A model generated the notes under the pieces. It worked only from the letters and a program-made list of their open reading frames with translations. It had not been told where the DNA came from and searched no databases. 64,000 nt of DNA, taken from assembly GCF_020184175.1 (NCBI RefSeq), contig NC_065530.1:37115260-37179259 (forward strand), written 5' to 3'. A program made the translations under genes and the position numbers. Within the stretch, counting starts at the first letter, position 1. Each line of letters starts with the position of its first letter. Shown piece by piece: positions 36,101-51,100 of this stretch. The stretch comes from Aphis gossypii. Taxonomy: Eukaryota > Arthropoda > Insecta > Hemiptera > Aphididae.

Positions 36101-39100
36101 ATATTTTAAGTGGTTTATATTTTCTTTTATGGTGTTGATATGAATCAAATATTTTGTACTGACTAACCAATAAGCTCAAAAGTTAGAAAAGGCGTAGTAG
36201 TATGATGTAAGGATTAAATGACGGAAGTCATTGAATAGGTATAATAGGTTTAATGTTCATATATATATTTTATATTTTATGAAAAGATTTAACTACAATG
36301 GTTTTTAACCTATACATGAACTTAATATCCAAAAATAAATATTGATTATATAGTTAACGCATGTTTGGAAAATTCATTATTTTTTACTTAGGTTTATCGC
36401 ATGGAAAAATGTACAGATTGTTATAGTGCTCTTCATTGAGGGATTAATGTTCAAAAGGAGAGTCGTTTAGGATTTGATGAATTTCAATGTACTTGGGCGA
36501 GTTATAATTATAATATTATCTATTATAATGAATGTATCACATACTTGTGCTGGTTTTTAACTTATAATGTAAGCGTGAGTTAGGCGGGTGAGGCCAATGC
36601 TTATTCGAATAATGATTACTTTCTATCTGTTTTTAATGTCAAGAGAGTATTTTAATTATCAAGTTACATTTTACATTTATTAGTTTACTGGAGAGGAATA
36701 TTAATACAATATGTCTGTCATTCATTCATTATCTTTTACTGGATAAAATTGAGTGTTTCAAATGAAGTCGTTGTATTAATTTATATAGAAAGTATATAAT
36801 ATGTATGAGTGGTGGATTCGTAGACTGCCGTGTCTGCGTTCTCATTTCCGGGTATCCCGAAATGTGAGGGGATCCACATGAAAGATATTGGTTTATCAAT
36901 TATATAAGTAAGTACATAATATTATTTAACGAGAATTCTTGTACGTGTTGAACAAGTTAATTTTGTGGATGTAGAATTGAAATCTGTATAAGAGTACGCT
37001 CAACGAGTCATTGATTGTGATGTTGAAATTTTCTATACTTGAAGATTGGGATTTTGAATTTTTTGTAAATAGTGTGAGGTGTTACTGTAATATTATGCTA
37101 GAGTGGGACGTGTGATATTCGGAAAATATAATTTTCAGGTCTGTGATCGTCGAAAAGCTCACGCTATATTTTTAAGCATCAATAGGCATGTATATTTGGA
37201 TGTATTCCGATTATTGTTGATATATTAGTGAATACTATATAATATGATATAATAATATACTTCCCTTAAACAATGGAATATTAAATATCTCGTAATGAAA
37301 ATTTACGAGAAGTCAGAGATCACTGTAAAACTAAATTATATCTGCAGTGGAATTATTATATTATTAACGTAGAGTAGCGGCGGAGAAAAATATTAGAATA
37401 TCACTGAATTTGTTGACGCTTAAAAAGTACAGTGTATTCTAATGATAGATTTTCACAGGAATGATTAAAAACAAAACATATTTATACGCTCAAGACGAAA
37501 ATTATAGATACTTCTGAGTATACGTGTAATTAGACAGTAGTCTAAGTTTGGTAGGTTTCAAAAACAAAAAAATAAAATAAATCGTAAATTAGTAAAACAG
37601 AGACAACGAGCAGAGAATAAAATCGAAAAATCTTAAGAGAAAAAAAACCATCGCGTACACACAGAAAAGAATATAAAAATGGTTTTAACGTTTAACACAA
37701 TAAGCGAGCTCGATAATTGTCAGTTCGTAATGGGCAACTCGTTTGGCGAGTTAATTTTTTTCAGAGTTCATCACGCGTGTAATCTTTGTATTCAGCTCGA
37801 GTTTGACGGAAAATACTAAAGTAAACCCTTCATCCGCAACAGAGATTTTTCGTATATACATATTATTTAAACTTACTTGAGCGCCAACCATGCCCTTCCT
37901 GAGCCGCGGTAAATCGGTTTGCGACCAATTACTCTTCGACCACGGTTCTACGGTCGTCAAATCCGCAGAGAAGTTGAAATACATCAGCTGATTGTGTACG
38001 AACTTACGAATATTCCACGGGAGATCGTTGTGCCTATAAAACAAACGCACATTTTATGATAACCATTGTTTAAAATATTATAATATTGTTTACACAAATA
38101 GGGCGGTAAAAATATGTTTTGCCCCGCCTAAACGAAATATTATGGTCAATGGGCCAATGTGTGTATATTTTTTATAAACTAATATCAATATAATAATTTA
38201 TTTTATTTTTTTTTACTTAAGTTTGATGAATAATTATTGAAAATGTTATTCTAATCACTGTGCTAGGTTAGATTGCAAAGATTGCATGTTAGCTTGCAAT
38301 TCAATTGATAAACTAAATACAAATTAAATATTTCTAATCATGATTTTGAGCAGATATACTTTATTATTTCATAAATCTCAACTAAATCTATCAGTAAAAA
38401 CATAATATATATATGTGTGTGTGTATTTTACCATCTTGCATTTCATTCCCATCTATTATAGGTAGTATTTACCTCATAACCGATGTATAATTTATTATAA
38501 GTTTTAATCTGTTTATAATCGGTTTTAAAATTATCGAGGTTAATGCGGACTACTTGTATTTATATTGACGAAATATTTACGATCGTATAAAAAAGAAAAA
38601 GTCTGATAAAAAAAAAATAAAATGTTATTTTATGTTATTATTTATATATACTAAGTACCTTAGTATATCAAGTATGACAAAAGTATATTGAATACAAATA
38701 TAACTTCCAGAGTTTTGACTGTTCTAAAGAAACACGCTGAATAAGGTTTTGGATAGGGTCGTTCAATTTGTGGATAATAAAAGACAAGTAGCGTTTGAAA
38801 AAGAAATAAATAAAAAAAAATACAACTAGTAACTATAAACCTCTTTATAATAATATTTTTTTCAAAACTCCAGACTGCTCCTATTATGTACTGTTATTTT
38901 AGATCTTCTAAAGTTGAAAGTTGTAATATATAAAAAAAAATAATCTTGTAAATATCTCAAGTCACTCGTAAGTGTTGAAACATGTTTGAAAATTATATCT
39001 GATATTATATATACCTACCAACATGAATAGTACTTTTTTTTTATAACAAATGTAGGTACTTGATTTAAATGTTTTATACTTTATTTTATTTTATTAAATG

Positions 39101-42100
39101 TTCGTCTAAATAATCGTAAATTCGTGATATCATTCAATTAAAAATTTAATTTTAATTATTTCATTATTATAATACTAACAGAAAATGAAACGTGTACATA
39201 CGTTTCTATGTTTAGATATTTTATAATTAGATACATATAGAGTGGGAGTTACCTAGGTATATAATATTTTTATGCATTTATATACATAAGCACGGAAATA
39301 ATAAACATTTTAGTATCTATGTACGATTATTATTATTATTTAAGGAATAGGTCAATGGTTAGATATACCTACATGATTGTTATTTGAATAAGCTTTCATT
39401 TTTGTACAAAAAAAATATTTGTATGATAGTATTTATTTAAATTAATGCGTTAAAATAAAAATATTTAAAATTCGTGGTTTAGAGCATTAATATAATAATA
39501 TTATGGATATTTGTAGTATAGTTGCTATTTGTTTAATAAAGTAAATTGTATATTTCAATATTTGTTATTTTTACAAAAGAAAAAAAAACATATGCAAATA
39601 TTTAGCATTTATTTATCATTGTTTCAACTTTGTTATAAAATATCTTGGTATAACATTCGAACAAAGATTAGCTTGGGCTCAGAATTAAACGATTAGCTCT
39701 AAATAATCGCCTACACATTTTCAAAGGTCTATTATGCATAAATAAATACTCCTCTGTGGGAATCAAAGTTTTTATAAACAAAATTCTATGTTTTAAAAAC
39801 CAATATGAAAATACGGACTGTAGTAATGAGGTAATTTGGAAAAATTGAATATTAATAAAATTCAAACCTTAAAAATTTTACTCTAAGAAAGTTAACAAAT
39901 ACTTCTTTCTATATCTAAAATTATACCTTGAATTTAGATTTACAATAAAAAACAATACACGATGAAGTTAAATGGTCTTATAAACAATTTCACTACTATA
40001 CCTTACTACTTAGGTACTCATCCGAATTTCATAAACATTTTACCTCCATTGAAATACCCAGGTAACCCCCATTACCACCACTACCGTGTATAAAAATGTT
40101 TGTTGAACGCGTTTAAGTTCGTTGGAGTCAGAAACAATATAATAGGTACTATAAAAAGGATCTCCGAGTATGAAACACTTAAATAGAAATAATTTCAATA
40201 TGCGGGCTCGGATTAAGGTTTCTAGTTAATCTAGAACCAAGATCGACCGCACAATCAGTAAAGCGAAGAATATTTGAACCAAAAATATTATAATCTCATT
40301 GTATAGGTCGTAGAAGAACGAGATCAAGTTAAGGTAGGTTGCTTCTTTACCAAGTTAATTAATTGCACGATCTGCTGGGTTATTTATCTTCAAGACGAAT
40401 AAGAGATAGATACTATCAAATTCTAGAGTGAAAATAAAATTGAAATGGCAGTCAATATCACACGATAGAAGAAGGAAACCATCACAAAATAATTTATATT
40501 TAATTACTGTATTTATATTTTACTAATTTACCTAATAATAATGTAATGTAGTTAAATATACCCATGATTTAACCAAGATCAGACTATTTATTTAATCAGA
40601 TTATACCTAAAATTTGTCGGGATTAAAAAAATAACGGTATGCAATAGTTGATACATAGGTATTAAAACATGGTTTAAATAGGGCAACTATTGTGTGTTTT
40701 ATTTTTCAGACATAATATTACTAGGTACATATACGTATATATATATTGAAATGTCTTGCAATATTGTGTTTTCAGTGGAAGAAAACTATAGTACTCCAAA
40801 TAGAATATCGAAACTTTAATCCGATCTATGTATAGCATTTTCGTGAATAACAAACGAATTTTCAAGAATTGTTTTATTGAAAATATCTTGTCCGACATCG
40901 GATTGAATAAATTCTACAAAAAAAAAAAAAAATAGAATATAACTGGGATAGTTCTATGCGGTATTGAGTGGGTACATTTTTGTTTCGGTTTGTTCAGAAC
41001 GAGAATTTAGTTTTGTGAAAATTGGGTTTTGAGTGGAAAATAGCCTAATTCAAAAATTGTCAAGTTGACATTAATTGTGACCATAAATCTAGTTGAAGAT
41101 TTTTTTAAATTAATAATAAATAATTATTTAAAAATAAACGTTTCGAAATTTTTGTATGCAGCATATCAGTTTATATTAAATATCTAATCACTGATAAAGG
41201 AGTAAGTACATATTATATTAAAATAATATAATGATTAAAAAAAAAAATGTTGAATTCTTTAATACATGAAGAATCAATAAAATATTTAGAAATAAGTTTT
41301 CATATTATCTATCAAATAATAATAATCCTTTTTCAATAACTATGCAATAATTATTAAGTTATATAGGTAATAACCTAAAATATTATAAATTAGTATAAGT
41401 ATTAAATGGTAAGTAATTAATTATTTGTTAATATTAAAAATTAAATTATTAGTTTAGAAATTCATATCAACTGAAACTATTAAATAAAACAATATAAAAA
41501 TAGATAAAGTACTATATTATTACTTACACTATAACAATAAAATGGATAAAGTAATGGTCTAGAACTCTAGAAATAAAAAATCTACGTATAATAAAATTGT
41601 ATTCTCAAATAAAATACAGATAAATACAATCCTCGCGTAAACTTCTAAGGTATTTTAACCGAAATTTTTTTTGTCTATAGATTATGAAAACATTTTATGA
41701 TATGTATTTTGTACTATGTGTACCTATATAAGAAAATAAAGGGTACTAAATTAATGTAAAGTTTTCATTGTTTTTAAATCAAAAAAAAACTTAACTAGCA
41801 TACATTGTTTTGTTTTTGAATCCTTCATCTGATTGTTCAATGCAAATATGAAATACTAATGGGATATATACATATAAATTGCACTTTAGCAGTTGTACAA
41901 TTAAATTATAATATAATAGTACACACATAAAAATATAGCAAAAAAACAAACTAAGTATATTAGTTTTTTTTATTTTAGTTCAAAAATCTCAATTTTAAGA
42001 TATTAATAGTGTTTGATGCAGACAGCATTATTTAGATCAACACATCAAAAAATGTGAATTATTTATAATTTTTTTTTTTTTTTTTTGAAAACTCAAATAT

Positions 42101-45100
42101 TGTTAAAAAAATTGATTTGTAAATGTGTGAAATGTACAAAAAGTAATCAAGAGGAAAAAAATCAAAACACAAAATCAATTTTTTTATATTTTTGTTAGTT
42201 TTGATAGATGTTATAATTTTATTGTTTTTATAAAAATGTAAAAGGTATGTGCTATATAGAATATATCATTGGTTATTTGGTACCTAATTACCTATCTACC
42301 TTATCTATATATAATGTGTATCTATTTTTAAATAAAAGCAAGTACCTATTTTACAATAGAAAACAAAATTATACATTTAATTCACATTTATATAAAAATA
42401 ATTGTATACCATTGTCATAATATTAATGTTATAATTCTTATTTCTTATATATATGTACACAATCTATCCGGTTTATGGATTTTATTATCTAGTTTCCAGG
42501 TCAAAAGAAAAGTACTTTTTATTTAACTTCAGCGGGATTCGTGTAACCAACTGAAAAACCCTTGCAAACACTTTTGATATTTTCACCAGATTATCCACCG
42601 TTATACCGTCTTATATTCTGTACAAACTTCAAAGCCTAACTAAACCTTTACGTTTCGTGTTTATTGACTAGTAAACATTGCACGTAAAGTTTCACTGTGG
42701 TTTTTTTAAAAATATTCTAAAGGAGATCTGGGAAATTGAAAATTTTCTTCATTTTTAAATTTGTAAATATTAAATGTGAACAGTAAACATTAAAATTAAT
42801 ATTTTTTTTCAAATATATGAGTGCATAATAATATGGTGTTATGTCCGAAGTAGTTTTGTATGATAGGTAGGTACATAAAATTTTTGCAACAATATTATTA
42901 TCAATGTGAAAATTTATTTCTTATAGATTTCAAGTGACAATATTTATAGTTTATACTTACTATTATTTATTAGAAGCAAGATATTCTACATTAATAAGGA
43001 CAACCCGAATGAAATATTATGTGGTAAATTGTAGCAAAGCTTCATTAAAAATAAAAACCAAACAAAAAAAATAGTAAGTACCTACAAACCTATTGCTTTT
43101 AAAATGTTACCTAAATACACGGTAATCAGCTGAAAACGGTAGGGTATATTGTAAAGAAAGGATACTAAATAATGACCAAAAGGTTTGTTCATGTCCTATT
43201 TCTTTTCAACTTCTGCATATATATTTGGCCTAATAGTATTCAAAATGAATGTTCGTTATGTAGTCAACTTTTTGCAAAATCCCTTGAAAGGTTCAAAAGC
43301 TGAAGCTAAGGTCAAATCAGGTATGAATTGAAGAAAATTAATGGATACATTTGTTTTAAACTATTATTAATTTAATATTATAATACTTGTAAGTCACTTA
43401 TCGTGTATAATTTTATTTAAACAATAACTGATATTTCAACATTTAATATTGTTGAAATTATGTGTACGTGTTGTAAATTTATAAAATAACTATGGTAATA
43501 TGTTCACCTCATATATTGATATGCGCAGACTCCAAAAGTAGGTTGTGCCGTATTACTATCGGCCATCTATGTTAAAACTATTAATAGACTTAATTTTAAT
43601 TAAATAGATTTTTTTTAAACTGCACACTACTACTTCATATAATTTTCGAGAAAGTAATCTTGATAGGTTAACATTTAAGTTAAAATACAATCAAAAAATA
43701 AAAACAAACGAATAGTTATGTTATCAACAATAGATAATTACAAGTAAAATATTGAACAAATGGTTTTTAGTACAAAATTACAAATAACTTATATCAATTT
43801 TTAATACTTAATATTAGTCACTACACGTCTATACGAGATATACAGATTTTCAACAATAGAAGAGTGCACACAGTGAATTATCCTATATTTTTAAATTCGC
43901 TTAATATAATCTGAAATTGATTTTGTTAATTTAATTGTATTTATTGTAATTAATAGATGGGTAATTTGATTGAGACATTTGAGAAGTTTCAAATTATGAA
44001 ATATCACAGGGCGTGCCTGGCCACACTCAGTTATCACCCGTTTAAAACAATTTAATGCAATATTTTAAGTAAATTTAAATATGAAAATAGGTTACTTTCT
44101 TATTATTTTATACCTTATAATTTTTTGTAATTTCGAGAAAGAAGCTCAGCATCTGTTCCGTAAAGGACGGAATAAAGTTCAGTGCAACACGCTCGATTTA
44201 CGATTTTTTAATGGAAAACAAAAAGAGTAAGTTTTCTATAGTAAGCGATGACATCTGGTCTAAAGATTTATAAGAACAGAAAATTTACAATTTCAAACAT
44301 AAGGATTAGGTGAGTTGAGTGTTGAATAAGCAAATAAAAAGTCTAGTTTTAAACTGTTATAGACAAATTATCATGGAATCTATCAGAAATTATGTGGAAA
44401 ATACATAATAGACAAAAAAAAAAAACAAGTGTTTTTCTTTTATCAGAAAAGTGATAAAATTCGATTATAAACAAATGTGAATGTCTATGTGGGATGTAAT
44501 TTACAAGCAGAATTATAAGAGACATAAATCAACAGTAGGTACATGTGCTCTAACAAATTTTGAGTAAAAAATTGCTATGTTATTACCATTCTAGTAGAGC
44601 GCATTTACCATTTGAAGTTTATTTTTCATACAACCACGAAGTACCCGCAATAAATTTCTCTTCATAATATACTTATATATATTATAGGGGACAACGAATA
44701 GAGAATATAATATCATATAGCGCATTGGAGCATATATTATTGTAACGTATCAATTAGGCGTAATTGATATTTATTATTCAAATAACTTTTCATCTAACAT
44801 TTATGCGAAAATTGTATTCAACTTATTTTTTTTTGAATAATAAAAAGTATATTTATTTGAATGAGCCAAAACATATTTTTCTTTATTACTCGTTTTTATA
44901 CACGATTTATATAATATTTTGTTATGTAAATAGACGTAAGCTGTTTTTGTTTTTTCATCCATTAATACTATTTATCATCAAAAAAAAAAAAAAAAAAGAA
45001 TCATGCAAATATATTTTTACTGTTATGAAAAGAGTAAATTTAAAGTTGTATTTAAGATTTTTAGTAGTGCCATCGGTTTATCTATTATTTAGCTATCTTA

Positions 45101-48100
45101 TTCAAGTTATAGCAAAGTTATTTTTCTTTATTTTCATTATTTTGACTGTGTTTATATGACTTATTATTTAACAATTATATAAGTAAGTAAAGAAAAATAG
45201 CTATGTTGAATTATATATATATATATATATGTTATTAAAATTAGATATAAGTTAAAATTAAGTAATACAATTTAAACAATGTTTGCATTGGATACTTGAA
45301 TACTTATAAACAATTAATTTCATTTCATTAAATCAAACACAATTCAAATTATATAAAATATTAAGTATTATAGTTCTGATTATATATATAGTTTTATTAT
45401 TATTATATATATTATTCAGTTATTATTCTGATAATTAAATGATCATTTAAAAAAAATTAATAAATTACAGCCTTTTTCCAAGTTTCAACTAATTACCGTG
45501 ACCATTACCAAGTAATTTCCATAATATGATATTTATTTTTTTGGATGTCACCAAACAAATATGTATAGAAAAAAAATAATAAGAATCACCTACAGAGTAT
45601 AAAAAATAATCTATTTTTTTTAAATTAGTGCAAAAATCTACTGTAATCTAGTCTAATTATTTATTTTTGTTTAAAAAAAAACTGTTATATGCGGCTCTCT
45701 CATCTCAGCGTAAATATAATTTTTATTTTTATTTCGAAAATAAATAGAATTCAGATGTTGTAGATATTGATTTTTTTCCTTATTGGCCCAACATGAAGTT
45801 AGATTAACTTTAAATTTGCTTCGTATTATGTAAGATAAATACAAAACATTTTATTTATTTTTATTAGTATTTTAGATATTTTTTACTTTTGAAATGCATT
45901 AAAAAAAACATAACTTACAATAATATTTTGTTTTATTAAATAGATTATATCTATCTACTTGCAATATTTAAAAGGTTAATATTTATTTTTATAGAATATA
46001 ATGTCCACGGAAATGGGTTTAATTCGTTTTACCTTGAAATATTTGATTTATCGATATGAGACAATTGATATAGATAAGAAATAACATGTTGTAGACTTGT
46101 AGTAGGTACAATTTCTAAAAGTATTTAATCGTTTACCCGTTACATCAAATCGCTAGTGTATTTTTAGTTTGTATGATAACATATTTTGACATTATTGTTT
46201 ATTTTAATTCTTAGGAAAATTCTGAAAGTAATTTTTTTTTTAAATTCCATATGATGTACTTGATCTAGTAAAGGAATTTGGGATTATATGTTTACTTTCC
46301 ATAATTCAGTGTTCCTATTTTATTTATAAATACATGAAATCATTAGTACTTTTTTACAAGGACAGCAGCCGGAATCGAGTGATGAATATTTAATATTGTT
46401 ATATATCATTATATCATGAAATAAAATAAAACTTAAAAATTGTACTGTAAAATTGTAATTGATAATAGTAAGTTTTAATTTGAAATAATAAAAATATATG
46501 TAATATGTGGTAAGCTAAAAACTCATTAATTTTTTTTCATAATCATAGTAATTAATTATTATTGAACACAATGTTCCTGATATTTTTTTAAAAATGTACT
46601 ATATGTAACTAATGTCCAATCTCATATGAAACTTTTCAAGTATTCGCATTAAAAAAAGTGTTAACGGAAGTAGGTATTTAAAAAAAAAGCACTTCAAATG
46701 TTAAATACTAGAAACAAAAGATTTCTTGCTTCACTTGATCACTCTACGGACTCTAAAATGCATTACAAACAAAAAATTGTATTCATAATGTATGTGATAA
46801 AATGGAACTACAAAGATGTGTTAAGTATACATAAAATTATTTTTTAATAATTTATATTGAGATATATAAATAATATTGTAAGTATCTAAAAATGTTTAAA
46901 ATGTCCAAAAATGTTATTATACCGTGGCAAACACCCAGTTGTATAGATCGGAAAATAGAGTTTAAATTATTTCAACACGATTTTACAGAATATTTTAAAT
47001 GTTTATCTAATAAAAAATGCTTCTTAGTCAAATACAGTAAAGAATTTAATTAGGTATCTGAGAAGTGTAGCTCTATACTAGTTCTGTAATACTGTATTTG
47101 ACAAAACCCTGTCGGTCTGCGGATTAGTTCCCCTATAGTAGAGATTACTGTTTATCCCTACTATGATTAACATAAATGACCTATATGGTTTGCGATCTCC
47201 TCAGGCTATTTCTAAATTATATGCATAGACTTACCAGATATCTCTTATCATGGTCAACATACATGTTATTGCGAATCTAGTGCAAAAACACACTATTCCA
47301 AGTCATGTTAAACAATAGTGTTAAAAATATTAAATAATGAATAATTATCATTAGCGATTAATCCTGAGTTACAGATATTTTATGGGCTTAAAGGTCCCTT
47401 TCGTGTTATTATTAATGTATTTGCTCTTACTACATGGTTGCTATATACATATATATATATATATATATATTACATGTGTCATGTATAATATGTATAAGTT
47501 ATTACAGCTCAGTGTAATACAAAGCTGAATGGAAACATTGATGCAAACATTATGGAATAATACAATAATTCAAAATTAAGCAATAAATGTAAATATATTA
47601 TATTATTCTACAGGAAAAAAAACAATCATATATTATACCTACGCCGCCGTCGTAGTCTGTCAGGTATTAAATCTCAATAATCGGCCCAAATATACAAATC
47701 GCAGCCATTAAACCAAAATCATAATTTAAGAAATATAGATACGTCGCCTTAGGTCGACATTACTCTTAATGCTCAACAGCTCTCTAAGCTCTTTTATCCC
47801 ACATTTTCCGGGTACACGGCTTATCCGAAATGAATTGTCTTCAACATATTTTATTGCCAGGGAATCGCATTTGTGTGTATACAACGCGAGAATATTAAAA
47901 TACGACAATATCATATAACGGCAGTCCGCCAGTCACGACACGTATAGGTAGTGTAATAAATATTATTATAATATATATTATATTGTATTTCCGTAAACGA
48001 CTGTGCCCTGACGATAGACAGCCATCCAATCATTCTAACGCGATTCTACTGTTTAACTTATTGTTCTAAAATATCAAAGCACTCATCCCGTTTCCTTTAT

Positions 48101-51100
48101 TATGAACGGTTTTGTTTGTGCAGAGAACGATGACAACTCTGTGGTTAACAATGACAGTATGACCTTCCTGTGCTATGAATCTACACGACGTTGTATATAC
48201 TTAATAATGGAGAGTTTTTCAATTTATTTACACGTATTAAATATTATAGAATACGTTATTATGACTGTAGGTACACAGATGTTAGACGTGTATGACACAA
48301 CTTTTGCAAAGCTTATTCGAACAAACTGCTGTATGTCTAGATAAGTTTAAAATAATTATTATACGATACTAAGCGAAATTAATACATTCATTTCAGATTG
48401 TGAGCAGAGCGACGAATGTATTGATTTTTTTATGCTATGTTTTTTTTCTTCTGATTATTGTGGACGAGTACATGGTAAGTTTTCGATAAAATGCTTTGAT
48501 TTTTAAAAATAAGAATGGTTTTCGATATTGAATTGGATCTAGTTTGTATTTTAAAAAAGTCAAATTTGAAAATTACCAGTATACTTAGTTTTATAATATT
48601 GGAAAAACAAACAAAAAATTAAATTTTCGAAATCGAATTTTTTTATTTGATGATTATTTTATAATATACTATACATATAGCAATAAAGTATGATATGTAT
48701 CGTAAGAAAATTATGAGTTTCCATTCTTTTTTTTGAAACATGTTGACAAATCAATAACGGTAAAATCAACTTTTTAATTTATTTATACAACATAATTATT
48801 TATTATTATAAAAATGCCATCATTCAATCACTTGAAACAGTCTTTAAAAATCCGGTAGCCATTTGTCACCGAGGGGTTCTTCATCATTGGGATAAGCATC
48901 GTTATATTATACCTCCATAAGTCTATGTGGACATTCGCCCGTTTATCATCCATACATACAGCATGGCTTATACAGTTACTTAATACTGTAATAGATAAAA
49001 TTCAATTGAGCATTCGCATCGACTGTGAATTGAAATCTATTTGTTTTTCATAAATCTATTTACACATTTTTAAACATTTGTTTTGTATTATTAATAAATA
49101 ACACTATTTATTTATTTTATCGCACAATATTATCTCATAAGATATTAGCTGTATAAAATATAATGTAGAGATTTAATTTGATATAGTTGGTATATTTTTT
49201 TAAATAGAAATTATTTATGGTTTATTTGACAAATGTCTTAATACTGGTATTATGATCATGTTAATGAATAACTCAATTGGATTCAATTTGAGAAAAAAAA
49301 CTTGTTATAGATGTTCATTTTTTACATTAAAAAAAAAAAACGAGTTTTCATCACAATATAGAGTACCTAGTGTATTTTAATTATAAGTGCCTACTCGTAT
49401 TATTACTTACTCGTAGTAGATATTTTAAGAAATTATCACTAGATGACTTATAAAAAAAATTACACGTTATACGTCATTATTAAAATCGACATGAAAATAT
49501 AAGCCTAAAAAAATGTTAAGCATTCAAAAAACAAAACACTTAGTAAAAATTATTTATGAATTAAATGTAATCTTTTAACTACAATAATAGAATAAATTGT
49601 AATGTAATTCAATATAAATATTATATAAGTATAAAAAACAATAGCATACAATAAAAGTAAGAATTAAAATTATATAATTTTTTCAAACTATTTCTAAAAA
49701 TTTATTTATAGCTAAAGAAATAAAAAATATTTAGCTAATAGTTTATAACAACTTGCGTACTTATATAAGCGGGAGGGGTGTTATCAATACAATAAATTGT
49801 TTTCTAACATTGCATTATTTTATAGAAACTTATAGTGAACGGTCTCACGGATTTTTCACCGGAGAAAATCTCAACAATTATTTTTACTTCCAAGTTTAAA
49901 TCATCAAACGAAATGATAAACAAATAAATAAAATTATATAATAATGTGAAACATCATGGTAAGTTTGCCACCCAGTAATAAAATATATCATACGAGTATA
50001 CTACATGACAACATTTTTTATTCGAGCTACATAAATGTCGTCCAGTATGTTAGTTAAAATATCTATTGTTTACTACCCACATTGAAAGTTGGATAATGAC
50101 GTTAAATTTATTGTCCTGTATCGTAACAGAATAATAATCGATCGTTCGTCAATATCGTAGCTAGTTTTTTTTATTTCTTAAATATGACTCAATAAGTTAT
50201 TGTTAACTAGTATTTACTCATTATTTGTTTGGTTATAAACTTATAACTTATAAAATTGAATTTGAATGTCTGTAAAATAGATTTCTATTCTTAATGCAGT
50301 AATGCAGGTTTCTTTTATTGCGTCTTCTTCATATGCCGTATAGCTGTGAGTTTTGACCTAGTTTTCTTTTGGCCATAAATGTCTCATTGAAATGTTTTAG
50401 TCCATAGGCTTAACATTTTTTTATTCCCTTGTTAATATCCGAATAAAGCATAAGCAACCCGATATTTTTTTTTTATGTTTTTCCAGTTCCAGAATCGTTT
50501 TTACATTATTTTTGATACAATTTGATAATATCTTGGTAATAGGATTGTAAAAAACAAAATCTCTTTATTCAAATTTTTAAATTATTAAATTGTCCTTACA
50601 TTCTGATTTTTTTTAACTTATAGAGTATTTATATGACTTGTATAAATGTATGAGCTTATATTGATTTGTTTAAGTTGTAGTTTTCTATTACAAAGGGACA
50701 AAGACATAAATCATGTTGTCATTTGAGTATGTGACTAATAAAACGATTAAAAATTAGACATTTTCGCGGTTATTTTATTGTTGGATTTAAAATGAAGTAT
50801 ACAAATGGTATGATTATATTAATGATAATTTTGATAAATCTGTCGCATAGTAGGATTTAGTGTAGTGTAAAAAATATAAAAGAACACGAATTGTATACAA
50901 TGTCAGATGAATAGGCTAATGATAATTGATATACTATATTATTATATTAATATAAATGACAAACTATATTGGTTTAATATAATATAAACCAAAATTTAAG
51001 ATTTTATCAGTATCTTCAAAATTAAAAAAATAAGACAGTTATGCCGATAAAATAATAACGTACCTTTCTTCGTTTTAAAATTATATGGTTGGTTATTTTG

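Larger units (their letters stand above)
29281..37876 (-). other. Dipeptidase intron 2 (8.6 kb)
   Basis: AT-rich intron with an (AT)n tract at 29822-29852, an A/G-rich tract at 34296-34330 and a non-LTR retrotransposon relic at 36400-37025. Open frames at 30564-30866, 32571-32762 and 34894-35265 have only low-complexity hydrophobic composition and are not genes. Confidence 0.75.

Noticed and set aside
43980..44175. Possible SINE or tRNA-derived element
   Set aside because: Somewhat richer sequence and a short TTCCGT/ACGGAA hairpin are present, but no A and B boxes of a polymerase III promoter could be recognised.
44764..45159. 131-codon open frame on the plus strand
   Set aside because: It is dominated by Phe, Ile, Leu, Tyr and a Lys run from an A-tract, lies in an intron, and resembles no family; this is expected in AT-rich sequence.
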